A stretch of 64,000 nucleotides of DNA from Paguma larvata (taxonomy: Eukaryota > Chordata > Mammalia > Carnivora > Viverridae), in contig CM057841.1 of NCBI GenBank assembly GCA_030068075.1, positions 6,891,565 through 6,955,564 of the forward strand, in the 5' to 3' direction. The notes beneath the pieces were generated by a model that saw only the letters and a list, made by a program, of their open reading frames with translations, was not told the origin of the DNA and searched no databases. Each line of letters starts with the position of its first letter. Position 1 is the stretch's first letter. Shown in pieces: positions 12,015 to 24,664 of the stretch. Made by a program: the position numbers and the translations under genes.

Positions 12015-12056
12015 CGATGGATGGATGGATGGATGGATGGGTGGGTGGGTGGATGA
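12015..12056. repeat. (GGAT)n/(GGGT)n microsatellite
   Basis: About seven ggat units followed by three gggt units. Likely length-variable. Confidence 0.92.
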
Positions 12057-14391
12057 TGTACTACAACAGTAAGCAGATTATATTTTGTAGGTTTGATCCC
12101 CCACTCACAGAAGAGTGGGGCCTCTACTCCCAATAGGTTTCCAAAGTTCTCAGGGGCCTCTCACACAGGTGTCCATGTTGCTCTGCCTTCCTTCCTGTTA
12201 TAATAGAAGAATTGTTGATGCTCCTACTTACCAACTTCTACCCTTATGTGTTTTACCCCATCCCCTCTGACCTTGCTCTCCTGTATCAACAGGTTTTCCC
12301 TCTTGACCAGATTATTATCAGTGTAACAACATACTATATATGTTTTCTTATCTAAATGAATGCTATTTATTCAATCAATCAATCTACTTTATTGCTACTC
12401 CCCTCATTTCTCTGCATAACGAAATTCTTTGTGTGGTCTTTTACTGGTTGAGGATGATGGTGGGACCATCCCTCTTGTCTTCCCCACCTTTCCTGCCCCT
12501 CTGACACTCCTTCATGGCCTCTTTAACTCAAGGGGTGGAGAGACTATCACCTGCCATTGCTAATGTATGAAAGGTTCTACCCTCTTTCTTTCCATGCTCA
12601 GACTACAGTGTATAGTGCTCTGGCATCTGGATAGCCCATGATACACTTCTGCTCCTAAGATTGACCTTTTGGGTCTCTTAGGTTCCTGGACCACTGCCCA
12701 GTTAATGGCCTTGTCCCCTGCTCTTAACACCAGGATCTCCCTCCAATGCCCTTCTCTCTTTCAATGAGCTCCAACAGACTCCTCCCTGAAATAAGGAATA
12801 TCTCCTACACACCACACTTTGACCAAAGAATACTATCAGATGCTCCGAAGAGCAAAATGATATTCTGGTGAAAGAAACCTTGCTGTATGTATATTGTTCT
12901 TTCTTTGTGGCTCTGGCAAAAGTTTTTGCCCCCTGAGGGAACTGGGGCATTGGATCTGAAGCATAAACTATTTAGTGTACACTGTTCTCTTTAAAGTTAC
13001 TGGTTCCCTGTTGCATGGGCTCATCCTTCTTACATCAAGCAAATCTACCTTATTTTATCTGAAGATAAAGACCTTCACAAGAGTATCCTTCATGGACCAA
13101 GGCCTCATGGTCTCCTCTGTAGGTGCTTAAACACATCGAATTTCCAGGATACTCATGATATGAGTTTCAAGACTATCTGCTCCTACTGTTCGGGGTCTTA
13201 GTATCATCAAATACTAATATACCTGACTGCACAAAGAAAGTGCAATCACCATCAGCACAAAGTACCTAAGGTTATTGCCATGGCCTAATAATGAAAAGAT
13301 CTAAATGAAAGAAAGAGGAAGTACTAGGAGCAGACTGGTACTAATGAAAGAAATGCAAGGTCCTGAAACATTATTCATCTTCTCTCGCCCAGAGTTCTAC
13401 ACAATAAAAATCCTCTCTAGTTTGTCAAGATAAGGGTGTCAAAAAGGTCCATGTTTCTCAGCATTTTAAACTTTGGCTTCTTGTTATATTACATGAGAGC
13501 TCTTACAAACTTTTCATATTATATTGAATTTAAAATTAATCAAGTATAATAAATAAATATAAGTAAAATTAAAATACAGACACTAAAAAGTATAATTTTG
13601 CTTTCAAACTAATATGCTGTCCATCATCATGACCTGAGTCTCCTTAGCAGAACATGGCCCTTTCCAAGCAGTTGCACATTCTATTCACCCATAATAATCA
13701 GAAAATGAGAGTTAATCATAGGGTGGGAGTAGAAAATGCAGGAGAGGAAGTTTCAGTAGATGTAGCAAGGTAGAGACAGAGAAGACAAACAAAATCATCG
13801 AGTGTAATATCAAACGGGTGGAGAGGGAAGGATGCTAAAGAACTTGCAGGCAGGTTCTTTTCCAGGCTTAGTGAGAGGGTTGTGGTCATGATTAACACTG
13901 TGATCGCAGCAAAAGCCATGAGCATATGTTCTCGTTGCTTGTCACAAAACTCGTCAGGCACTAGGTGTGTGAAGCCTGCTACCTTCTGACTCACACACAA
14001 TCGCCAGCACATCAGGGCTTTACCTCAGATGAGTCCTTCCCATCTGCTCACCTGGCCTCATACCACCTCTCTGGGTAAAACTCTGCTGTCTGAGATACAT
14101 GTTTGTTTTTAGAAATAAAGTCTAAATAAAGTGAGACATTTTAGATGGTGTGTGGAAGTAAAAGCAGAATAGCTATCATTCAAAACAAAACTAAATGATC
14201 AACTGAACAAGATACGCACAAAGTAATAAGTGAAGTCAGAAGGTATCACACGGATGGAAATACTAGACTAATAAATTCCAGAGAGTGAATTATGCCACAT
14301 AAAGGGAATACATTCACTGATTTAGCAGAATAAGGAATTGTAGCAGGACACTGACATCAGATCAAATCTTGGCTTTGCCAGCTTTTTTTTT
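12057..14391. other. Unique sequence, no gene recognised
   Basis: More than 2.3 kb without a recognised repeat. The frames at 12702-12950 and 13716-14012 (minus strand, 82 and 98 codons) show no known domain or signal and are treated as chance. Confidence 0.45.
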
Positions 14392-14661
14392 TCTATCTGA
14401 GTATAGTTGACACACACAGTGTTACATTCAGGTATACAACAGTCAGTCAACAACTCAACGTGCTGTGCTCACCACAAGTGTAGCTGCCGACTGTCACAGT
14501 ATCACTGACTGTATTCCCTGTGCCTTTTATCCCCATGATTTATTCCTTCCATAACTGGAAGCCAGTATCTCCCATACCCCGTCACCCTTTTTCCCATCCC
14601 CCCATTTCCCTCCCCTCTGGCAACCATCAGTTTGTTATCTCTATTTAAAGTTCTAATTCTG
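14392..14661 (-). mobile_element. Old L1 3' end (left part, split by L1-A)
   Basis: Reverse complement of an old mammalian L1 3' UTR ('gagtatagttgaca', 'tattccctgtgc', 'ccataactggaagcc', 'ggcaaccatcagtttgtt'). The same element resumes at 20486-20595 after the young L1, whose 15-bp target duplication (aaagttctaattctg) ends it at 14647-14661. Confidence 0.82.
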
Positions 14662-15769
14662 GAAAAACCGCTGGGACCGCCGCTGCTGCCGTCTTGAGCA
14701 GGGATTGCGCGCTAGTTGCGCGCAGCCCCGGGGGGGGGGGGGGGTGGGTGGGGGGAGTGAACAACCGCTGGGACTGCCGCCACCGCTGTCGCTGGAGCGG
14801 GGAATGCGCACCAGTCGCCGCCGCCAGCGGAGCGGGGAGCCCTCAGCGCGACTGGCTGCCGGCAGGGCCCCTAGTCGCCTGCGGAGCACCTCTAACCCTG
14901 ACACATTTGCAGCAGGATCGGGAGTGGCAGGAAGGCAGGCACCCACCGACCAGTGGACCGCACTGCACCGGCGCCCATAGCAGAGTGAGGACAGAAACAA
15001 GGGGGCGAGTGGAAGCCCTGGGACTGGGAACAAAGGACTGGAGGGAAGCCATTGTTGTCTTACTGGCCCACAAGCACCAGCCCCAGGAAGCCACTCCCAG
15101 AGCCATCCCTGCCTCAGTGGAGAGGACCGGCCTGCACTAAACCACGCCCATCCGCACAGGAGTGACACCTCTCAGCGGGAGCTACAGAGGCCAAGTTCAG
15201 ACCGCTGCCTGGAGTAACTCCAGGTCATTTGTTTTTAAAATGTATGCTCCCCGTTATTCTTCTAACTGATCCCCACTCCGGAGCAGACTACCCAAGGGCC
15301 TGGCTGACTTAAACAGAATCTTAACCCACTCTCTAAAGGCATGTTCTACACCTCCTTCTGTACTTCCCTATTTCTCTCTCTGGAATAACCAGGCCACATA
15401 ATCTCATCCGAGCAATTTCTGTCTTCCTTCTTCCTTGCAACCGTCCTGATTCTGATTTCTCTCAGTCTGGATTAAGCCCTTTAGTCACTCTACCCGGGCA
15501 AAGTCCATTTTCTCCTCCCCCCCGCACCTCTCATTATTCTCTCTGTATACATTCTGCCACCAGCACACTACATACCCTGTCCTTAACGTGTAGCTGGTAC
15601 TTCAGGACATTGCCCTCAGAGTGTCATTTGTTATTCTTTTTTCTGTTGTGAACCGCTTGTCCGTATCATTTGTTGGTACGTTTGAGTATTTCGGGTGTCT
15701 GTTTGTCTGTCAGTCTGTTTCCCTTTCCAGGGAAACTCCAAGAAACAATCCAAAACACACCTAGCCAAA
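14662..15769 (+). promoter_or_regulatory. L1-A 5' UTR (internal promoter region)
   Basis: CpG- and GC-rich in its first ~500 bases, unlike all surrounding DNA. L1 5' UTRs hold an internal RNA polymerase II promoter, and this block is placed where that promoter is expected. It has a G run of about 15 near 14730 followed by more G blocks (G-quadruplex potential). Its 3' end carries a splice-acceptor-like sequence, tgtttccctttccag (to 15730), just before the part shared with L1-C. Confidence 0.75.
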
Positions 15770-16659
15770 ATGATGAAAAGGAAGAATTCTCCTCAAAAGA
15801 ATCTACAGGAAGTAGTGACAGCTCAAGAATTGATGAAAACAGATATAAGCAACATAACAGAGCACGAATATAAAATGATAATTATAAAGCTAATCGCTGG
15901 GCTTGAAAAAAGCATAGATGAATGTAAGGGGTCCCACGCGGCAGAGTTCAAGGACCTTAAAAATGGTCAGCAAGAATTTAAAAAGGCCTTGGATGAAATA
16001 CAAGGCAAATTGGAAGCAGCCACAGCACGGATTGAAGAGGTAGAAGAAAAAGTAAGTGCATTAGAAGATAAACTTATGGAAAAAGAGGAAGCAGATAAAG
16101 AGAGAGAGAAGCTGATTCAGGAACAGGAAAGGAGAATTCGAGAGCTGAGCGATGCACTCAAACGAAACAATATCCGTATTATAGGACTTCCAGAGGAAGA
16201 AGAGAGAGAGAAAGGAGTCGAAGGGGTACTTGAACAAATCATTGCTGAGAACTTGCCCGACATGAGGAAGGAAACGGGCATGGAAATCCAAGAGGCACAG
16301 AGAACTCCCCTCAGACGTAATTTGAATAGACCCTCTGCACGACACATCATTGTGAAATTGGCCAAATATAAAGACAGAGAATCCTGAAAGCAGCTAGAAA
16401 TAAAAGGGACTTAACATACAAGGGCAGACACATAAGGATAGTAGCAGACTTATCTACAGAAACATGGCAAGCTAGAAAGGAATGGCAGGATATCTTCAAA
16501 GTGATGAGCAGGAAGGATATGCAACCAAGAATCCTGTACCCAGCTAGCCTGTCATTCAGAATAGAAGGAGAGATTAAGGTTTTCCCCAGCAAACAAAAAC
16601 TGAAGGAATTCATCTCCAACAAGCCAGCATTACAAGAGATCCTGAGGGGCAACCTATGA
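15770..16659 (+). pseudogene. L1-A ORF1 (RNA-binding chaperone), frameshifted
   Basis: ORF1p is the trimeric RNA-binding protein of the L1 ribonucleoprotein particle. Reading from MMKRKNSPQKN, the N-terminal part leads into a charged coiled coil (about residues 75-140, heptad-rich E/K/L), then an RRM-type core (around NNIRIIGLPEEEE) and the start of the C-terminal domain (RHIIVKLAKYKD). A 2-base loss near 16380 (compare L1-C and L1-D) shifts the frame to a stop at 16385-16387. The rest of the C-terminal domain is preserved in another frame to the natural stop at 16657-16659. The start was chosen at the double ATG that is conserved in all three copies. Confidence 0.9.
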
Positions 16660-16706
16660 AGGAAAGGTTGCAAAGAAAGCAAACTACCAGAGACAGACTT
16701 ACAAGC

Positions 16707-19700
16707 ATGAAACCTACGGATAATACAGGGACTGTAAGCCCCTATTTTTCAATATTAACACTGAATGTAAATGGACTAAATGCACCAATCAAAAAACACA
16801 GGGTAACAGAATGGATTAAAAAACAAGACCCATCTATTTGCTGTCTTCAAGAGACTCATTTTAGACCTGAGGACACCTTCAGATTGAAAGTGAGGGGATG
16901 GAGAACTATCTACCAGGCTACTGGAACTCAGAAGAAAGATGGAATAGCCACACTTATATCAGACAAACTGGACTTTAAAGTAAAGGATGTAATAAGAGAT
17001 GAAGAAGGACATTATATAATAATCACAGGGACCATCCAGCAGGAAGAGCTAACAATTATAAATATCTACGTGCCGAATTTGGGGGCACCCAAATATGTAA
17101 AACAACTAATTACAAACATAAGCAACCTTATCGATAAACATGTCCTAATAGTAGGGGACCTTAACACTCCACTCTCAGCACTGGACAGATCCACAAAACA
17201 GAAAATCACCAAAGAAACAATGGCCCTGAACGACACTTTAGAACAGATGGGCCTAATAGACATCTTCAGGGTACTTCATCCAGAAGCAAAGGAATTTACA
17301 TTCTTCTCAACTGCACATGGTACATTTTCCAAGATAGACCACATTCTGGGCCACAGGGAAGCTCTGAATAAATATAATAGAATTGAGGTCATACCGTGCA
17401 CTTTGTCAGACCACAATGCTTTGAAACTTGAAATTAACCAAAGGAAAAAGCATGGAAAATATCCAAAATCATGGAGGCTAAGCAACAGCCTATTAAAAGA
17501 CGAGTGGGTCAACCAAGCAATCAAAGAAGAAATTAAAAAATATATGGAAACGAATGAAAATGAAAATACAACAATCCAAACACTCTGGGATGCGGCAAAG
17601 GCAGTCCTGAGAGGGAAATATATTGCAATCCAGGCCCACCTGAAGAAACAAGAAAAATCAATAACACAAATCCTAACAGCACGCCTAAAAGAACTAGAAG
17701 CAGAACAACTAAAACAACCCAAACCCAGCAGAAAGAGAGAAATTACAAAGATCAGGGCACAAATTAATCATATGGAAACAGAAAAAGTAATGGAACAGAT
17801 CAATGAAACCAAGAGCTGGTTCTTTGAAAGAATAAACAAAATAGACAAACCGCTAGCCAGGCTTCTCAAAAAGAAAAGAGAGAGAACCCAAATAGATAAA
17901 ATCATGAATGAAAAGGGAGAAATTACAACCAATCCCTCAGAAATACAAGCAATCGTCAGAGAATACTATGAAAAATTATATGCCACCAAACTCAGCAACC
18001 TGGAAGAAATGGACAAATTTCTAAACAGACACATGCTACCAAAACTCAAACGGGAAGAAATAGAAAATCTGAACAGACCCATAACTAGTAAAGAAATAGA
18101 ATCAGTTATCAAAAATCTCCCATCAAATAAAAGCCCTGGACCAGATGGCTTCCCTGCGGAATTTTACCAGACATTTAAAACAGAGTTAATTCCTATCCTC
18201 CTCAAGCTGTTCCAGAAAATTGAAATGGAAGGAACACTCCCAGACTCATTCTATGAAGCCAGCATCACACTGATTCCCAAGCCAGACAAAGACCCAGCAA
18301 AGAAAGAGAATTACAGGCCAATATCCCTGATGAATGTGGATGCACAAATTCTCAACAAGATACTAGCAAATCGAATCCAACAGCATATAAAAAGAATTAT
18401 TCACCATGATCAAGTAGGATTCATCCCTGGGTTGCAGGGCTGGTTCAATATTCGCAAATCAATCAACGTGATACATCACATTAACAAAAGAGAAGATAAG
18501 AACCATATGATCCTGTCAATTGATGCAGAAAAAGCATTTGACAAAATACAGCATCCTTTCTTAATAAAAACCCTCGAGAAAGTTGGGATAGAAGGAACAT
18601 ACTTAAACATCATAAAAGCCATATATGAAAAGCCCACAGCTAATATCATCCTCAATGGGGAGAAATTGAGAGCCTTCCCCCTGAGATCAGGAACATGACA
18701 GGGGTGTCCACTCTCGTCACCGCTATTTAACATAGTGTTGGAAGTCCTAGCATCAGCAATCAGACAAGAAAACAGAATAAAAGGCATCAAGATTGGCAAG
18801 GAGGAAGTCAAACTCTCACTCTTTGCAGATGACATGATACTTTACTTGGAAAACCCGACAGAATCCACCAAAAGCCTGCTAGAACTGACCCATGAATTCA
18901 GCAAAGTTGCAGGGTACAAAATCAATGTACAGAAATTGGTGGCATTCATATACACCATCAATGAAGCAGCAGAAAGTGAAATAAAGAAGCTAATCCCCTT
19001 CACAATCGCACCAAAACCCATCAAATACCTAGGAATAAACCTAACCAAAGATGTAAATGACCTCTTCGCTGAAAACTATAAAAAACTTATGAAGGAAATT
19101 GAGGAAGACACAAGGAAATGGAAAAACATCCCGTGCTCATGGATTGGAAGAATAAATATCATTAAAATGGCAATACTACCCAAAGCGATCTACACATTCA
19201 ATGCAATCCCAATCGAAATTGCACCAGCATTCTTCTCAAAGCTAGAGCAAATAATCCTAAAATGTGTACGGAACCACAAAAGACCCCGAATAGCCAAAGC
19301 AATACTAAAGAACAAAAACAAGGCAGGAGGCATCACGATCCCAGACTTCAACCTCTACTACAAAGCGGTAGTCATCAAGACTGTATGGTATTGGCACAAA
19401 AACAGACACATAGACCAATGGAATAGAATAGAAAACTCAGAAATGGACCCGCAAGTATATGGCCAACTAATCTTTGACAAAGCAGGAAAGAGTACCCAAT
19501 GGAAAAAAGACAGCTTCTTTAATAAATGGTGCTGGGAGAACTGGACTGCAGCATGCAAAAGAATGAAACTAGACCACTTCCTTACACCACTCACAAAAAT
19601 AAACTCTAAATGGATAAAGGATCTGAATGTGATACAGGAAACCATCCAAATCCTAGAGGAGAAAGCAGGAAAGAGCCTCTTTGACCTAAGACGCACCAAA

Positions 19701-20251
19701 TTCCTACTCGACACAACTCCAAAGGCAAGGGAATTAAAAGCAAAAATGAACTACTGGGATCTCCTCAAGATTAAATGCTTCTGCACGGCAAAAGTGCAGG
19801 CCAACAAAACTGATAGGCAACCAATGGATTGGGAAAGGATAATTGCAAATGACATATCGGATAAAGGACTGGTATCTAAAATCTATAAAGAACTTACCAA
19901 ACAAATGAAGATAGACTTACTGTATGACCCAGCAACAGCACTGTTAGGAATCTACCGAGAGATCCAGGACTGTTGATGCAAAGGGGCACGTGTACCCTGA
20001 TGTTCATAGCAGCACTTTCGACAATAGCCAAATCATGGAAAGAGACTAAGTGTCCATCCACTGATGAATGGATAAAGAAGATGTGGTATATATATACAAT
20101 GGAATACCATGCAGCAATGAGAAAGAATGAAATCTGGCCATGTGTGGCAACATGGATGGAACTGGAGGATATTATGCTGAGTGAAATAAGTCAGGCAGAG
20201 AAAGACAGATGCCATATGTTCCCACGCATAGGTAGGCTTTGGGAGACCTAG
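16707..20251 (+). pseudogene. L1-A ORF2 (endonuclease-reverse transcriptase), broken
   Basis: ORF2p nicks target DNA and reverse-transcribes L1 RNA at the nick. The endonuclease domain (about residues 14-240) keeps CCLQETHF with Glu49, VGDLNTP and SDHNALKLE. The reverse transcriptase includes [12 protein letters not shown] and, after the stop, FADDMILY. An opal stop replaces Arg in SGTRQG at codon 664 (18696-18698). A deletion of about 310 bp at about 19899, flanked by caaa microhomology, removes the C-terminal Cys-rich motif but keeps frame. A 1-base loss near 19955 then moves the last ~90 codons to another frame, ending at 20249-20251. It cannot make full ORF2p. Confidence 0.93.
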
Positions 20252-20485
20252 CAGAGAACCAGGGGGGAGGGGAAGAGGGGAAGGGGGGAAAAAGTCACAG
20301 GGAGGAAGGAAGACATGACATGAGAGACTCTCAAAGAATAAGAAAGAACTGAGGGGAGAGGGGGGTGTGGGAGGGGGGAGAGTGGGTGATGAGGACAGAG
20401 GAGGGCACTCGTTGGATTGAGCACTGGGTGTTTTATAGAAACCAATTTGACAATAAATTATTAAAAAAATAAAGTTCTGATTCTG

Positions 20486-20595
20486 TTTCCTGTTTATTCA
20501 TTTCTGTTTGTTTTTATTTTGGCATCCACATAGGAGTTAAATCATATATTTGTCTTTCTCAGTCTGACTTATTTCACTTAGCATATGTCAATTAT
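20486..20595 (-). mobile_element. Old L1 3' end (right part)
   Basis: Continues 14392-14661 after the L1-A insertion: 'gagttaaatcatatatttgt' and 'ctgacttatttcacttagc' are old L1 3'-end words on the minus strand. Confidence 0.75.
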
Positions 20596-22199
20596 TTTAA
20601 CCTCAGACACAGTATTTTACCTTTTTGCACCAGCGTTTTTCATTTTAAATTGAATTAATGCCTATCTTGTATAGTTGTTGGATGTTTAAGTAAGGTGATA
20701 TATTTTAAGGCACCAGGCTGATTCAAATTATGATTGTTAGTATTGCTATTGTTGTTAATTTTCATTTTTTCCAGATTTATATCCAATTTCCATACTCCAG
20801 AACCTGAAAAAAGTGGAAGGAAATTTTAAAAGCAACCATATTCTGATAGCTGCATAACTCTGTGCATATACTAAAAATCACTAAATTGTACACTTTAAGT
20901 GGGTGAATTTTGTGGTGTAATGCATCTCGGTAAAGTCATTCTGTACATACATGCATGCACACAAACATAAGTCTTTGCATGCATACATACATGTTTATAC
21001 ACATGTATTTTTCTATATTAATAACGTGCTCTCTGAAATGCAGGTGCTGAGGGATCCAACAGCAGTTCTAATGAGGAGAAGAATTTCGGGAGCACGAAAA
21101 CGAACTTGGGTCATAAAGAGAACTACAGGGTTGAAATGATGCTGGCACTGGGAACTCATGTGTACCATTGATGTGAATGCTCTTTGTGGACATAGAGTAT
21201 CATTACGTTATCACATGTGGCCCACAGGTCTCATCGCTGACATGTATGGTGTCAAAAGCAGCTTTTCCCATCCTGCTGCTGAATGAAAACTGGAAAAGCA
21301 ACATGCTGCTATTGCTATGATCGTGAATCCATTTGCAGCATGTCCCAGTTCATCGTCAGGTGGATGGATCTATTTAACTAAGTACCTGACTAGTGTTACA
21401 ACATTGCATGGTGCTAGTATTTGAACATTACCTCACAGGTGAGAAAATTTCATAACCAGCTGGTACCTTGGTCTTGGCTTATATCATGACTTTTTGAGGG
21501 AGTAGGTATGGAATTTTCTTAGTTTTACAGTCACAGGCTGTCACCCTTACCTGGTAATAATACCTGGAAATTACGCTTCACACAACACATGTCAGCTGTT
21601 GTACTTTCGACTCACCCTTCCATGCTTGTGATCTATTCTCTCAGGTCACATATCCCAGGCCTGACTGGACTCCTTAAACCCAGCCTGGACATCCCCACAA
21701 CTTGCAGCTGACAGGAACACATGTGAATTGAACTAATTAAATTAATATTCAGAGTAAGGTAAAAGAATATCTCCTCAGCCCATAAACTCAGCTATATCTG
21801 GATCATAGTTGTCACTTCATCTAAAGAAAAATGTAAACCCTGAAGAGGGCGATGGGCTCATAAAAAGAAGTCAAAAGAAATAAACATGGTCAAGAGTTGC
21901 TGATAGTTTTCAAAATAGTTGAAACCATGACTCTCACAGAAATAGAAAGCCAGAATTTATAAAATTTACTAATGAAGGGAACAGCTAAATAGGGTCCTCG
22001 TACAGAAGAGAATTTAATACAATGGATAATTATTCTCAATGGAAGAGAAAATGCTAAAATAGGATTACAAAGTTAGATATAAAATAGGTTAATATTTATT
22101 ACGATAGCAATTATAATCCAAACAACGTCCTATAGCAGTTATTTACGCGGCTTCAAATCTTGCTCCAAAAACGTTTTGAAAACTATCTGCAAAGACTGC
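20596..22199. other. Unique sequence, no gene recognised
   Basis: About 1.6 kb with no recognisable repeat. It includes a short region of catgcatacatacatg-like simple sequence near 20940-21000. A 62-codon frame at 20951-21139 has no recognisable domain. Confidence 0.45.
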
Positions 22200-24664
22200 A
22201 CCTCAAAAATGATGGTGACCTAAAGGCTTCTGAATTTCCCTTCTACCATGGATCCCTCAAATATACATCTGTATACAGAGCAATTACCTCTAAGAGAAAT
22301 CCAGAATCTAGCTGAGCAACTCATTTACATCAGGTGATGGAGAAAATACCAGTATTAAAATGGATAGGAAAGGCTGAGACAATCTCTCACCACAAATTAT
22401 ATCTCAGCACACAGCCATGAAGTCAGGTGAGAACGCCTACTCTCAGCTTCTCCCTGAGGAGCAAAGAGTTTGGAACAGACATCTAGCATCTCAAACTTTA
22501 TGGATCCCACCCAAGGGATAAGCCCCCAAATCACCTATATCTGATAATAAATGAGGCTCATATTAATGAGTCCCCCAAGACCATGGCAAGCAAAGAAATG
22601 GACACAGGATGTGGCTCACAACTATACACCAGGCCTCAGGTCAAGAGAGCAGGCAAAAATGCCCATCTCCCAGTTTCTGTCTAGAAGGAGTTTGACTACA
22701 TACTTTCCCCACTTCTGTCTGACAACCCAACTTCTACTCAGCCTGCGTCTAGGTGCTGACTTCAAGTCTCCTCTTTCAGACACCGGCATGTCTTAACATT
22801 ACTCCACTACTAGAGCCACTAGGAACAAATATGGCAGCACTGAAATAACAAGGGTTTGAGAGGCAACCAGGAACTCTGGCCATATTGATTGACAAGGCAC
22901 TTACCTACACAAAACCAGTCTGTAAAGACTGGGAGAGGAGGCTAATGAGCAGAAACCAAAATAGACAATCAAGGAAAATAAAGTGGGAGTATTTGTTACA
23001 AACAAAGAACTAGATAAATTTCCATAAGTCAATCTTAATGAAACAGAGAGAAGTGATTTACCCATTAGAGAGTTCAAAATATGGTTATAAAGACATTCAA
23101 CAAGGTAGGGAAAACAATGTATGAACAAAGTGAGAATTTCAACAAAGAGAAAATATTGAAAAGATACTACCAGAAAATCACAGAGCTGAAACATATATTA
23201 TTCACTAATTGAATAATTCAATAGGTTCAACCACAGATTTGAGTAATCAGAAGAAAAAATCAGCAAACTTGAACACAAGATAATGGAATTCATTAAATCA
23301 GAGAAACAAAAACAAACTAATGAAAGAAAAAAGAATGAAGAAGAGTGAAGATGGCTTAAAGGTTTATGGGATACTGTCAATAGATCCAATATGGAGATCC
23401 CAAAATGAGAAGAGAGAGAGAAAGGGGCAGGATGCGTATTCAAAGAAAAATGGCTGAAAATTTCCCTAACCTAAAGGAAGAAACAGAGATCCAGATCTAG
23501 GAAACCCAAAGAGTATCAAATAAGATGAAAACAAAGATACCCATATTAAGGCCCTTTTTAGTTAAATTGTTAAAATTTAAAAACAAAGAGAAAATCTTAA
23601 AAGCAGCAAGAGAAAAGCAGCTATTTATATACAAGGGAATTCCTAGAACATCATCAGTGGAATTTTCAGAAAAAATCTTGCAGACCAAAAGGGAGTAAGA
23701 TGATATATTCAAAGTGCTGCAAAAAAAAAAAAAAAAAAAAAAAAAATTCTGCCAATCGAGAATACTTTACCCAGCAATGTTTTCTTTAAAATTTGAAGAA
23801 GAGATGAAAAGCTTCCCAGACAAAAGTTGAGGGATTTCATCACCATTAGAACAGCCTTACAAGCCAAAACAAAAGGACACTAACTAGTAGCAGGAAAGCA
23901 TATGAAAGTTTAAAACACAGTAGAAAAGGTAAATATAATTAAATTCAGAATACTATAATATTGTGGGATGGTAGATAAATCACTTGGTCATTTTACCCTT
24001 AAAAATGTTAAAAGACAAAAGTATTACAAATAACTGTAACTACAATAATTTCTTAAGGGATACATGAGATAAAAAAAGACGCAAATTGTGACAACAACAT
24101 GTAGGATAGGGGACTGTAAAACTGCAAAACTGTTGTATGTGTTAGAAATTAAGTGGATAGAAGCTTGAAATAGACTCTTAAAACTTTCCCATGCTTTGTG
24201 AAAACCTCATAGTAAACACAAAGCAAAACCAAGAATCGAAGCATACTGTGACGTAAAATCATCAAAACACAAAGAGAGCAAGAGAAGTACAAAGGAACAA
24301 AGAAACTATAAAACAGTCAGAGAATAATGAACAAAAAGGCCAGAGTAGTTCTGCACCCTTTGGCAATCAATGTAAATATAATTGGACAAAATTCTCCAAT
24401 CTAAAGATTGAATCGATGAAAACATAAGACCCAAATATATGCAAATATATGCAATTTATAGGAGACTCACTTTCGCTTTAAGGACACACACAGACTGAAT
24501 CGTGAAGGGATGGAAGAAGATATTCCATGCAAATGGAAACCAAAAGAAACTAGGGATAGCTATGCTTCCTAGGAGACAAAATAGACTTTAAACCAATAAC
24601 CGTAATAAGAAACAAATCAAGTTATGTAATGACAAAGAGATTAATTCATCAAAGGTCATAACAA
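22200..24664 (+). mobile_element. Ancient L1, 5' part with ORF1 relic and start of ORF2
   Basis: Highly decayed L1 of old (L1M-like) type. The relic of ORF1 runs roughly 22960-24000: words such as 'aacttgaacacaagataatg', 'gagagagagaaaggggcagg', 'aaagcagcaagagaaaagc' and 'aaagtgctgcaaaa' occur in the order of old L1 ORF1. The endonuclease start of ORF2 follows (about 24340-24660). An A28 run at 23720-23747 has expanded inside it. No frame is open over any useful length. The left boundary is approximate. Confidence 0.75.

Larger units (their letters stand above)
14662..20470 (+). mobile_element. L1-A: near full-length young L1
   Basis: LINE-1 non-LTR retrotransposon with all parts in order: GC-rich 5' UTR (14662-15769), ORF1, a short spacer, ORF2, 3' UTR with G-rich tract (about 20260-20420), and an A-rich end. 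The target duplication aaagttctaattctg (14647-14661) recurs at 20471-20485 with one mismatch. It is disabled by a 2-base deletion in ORF1, a stop at ORF2 codon 664, a ~310-bp deletion near the ORF2 end and a 1-base loss further on. Low divergence from L1-B and L1-C points to a recent insertion. Confidence 0.96.

Noticed and set aside
18476..18835. 119-codon antisense frame (also at 25600-25959 and 42317-42676)
   Set aside because: It recurs because it is the antisense of the conserved L1 reverse transcriptase; no independent evidence of coding.
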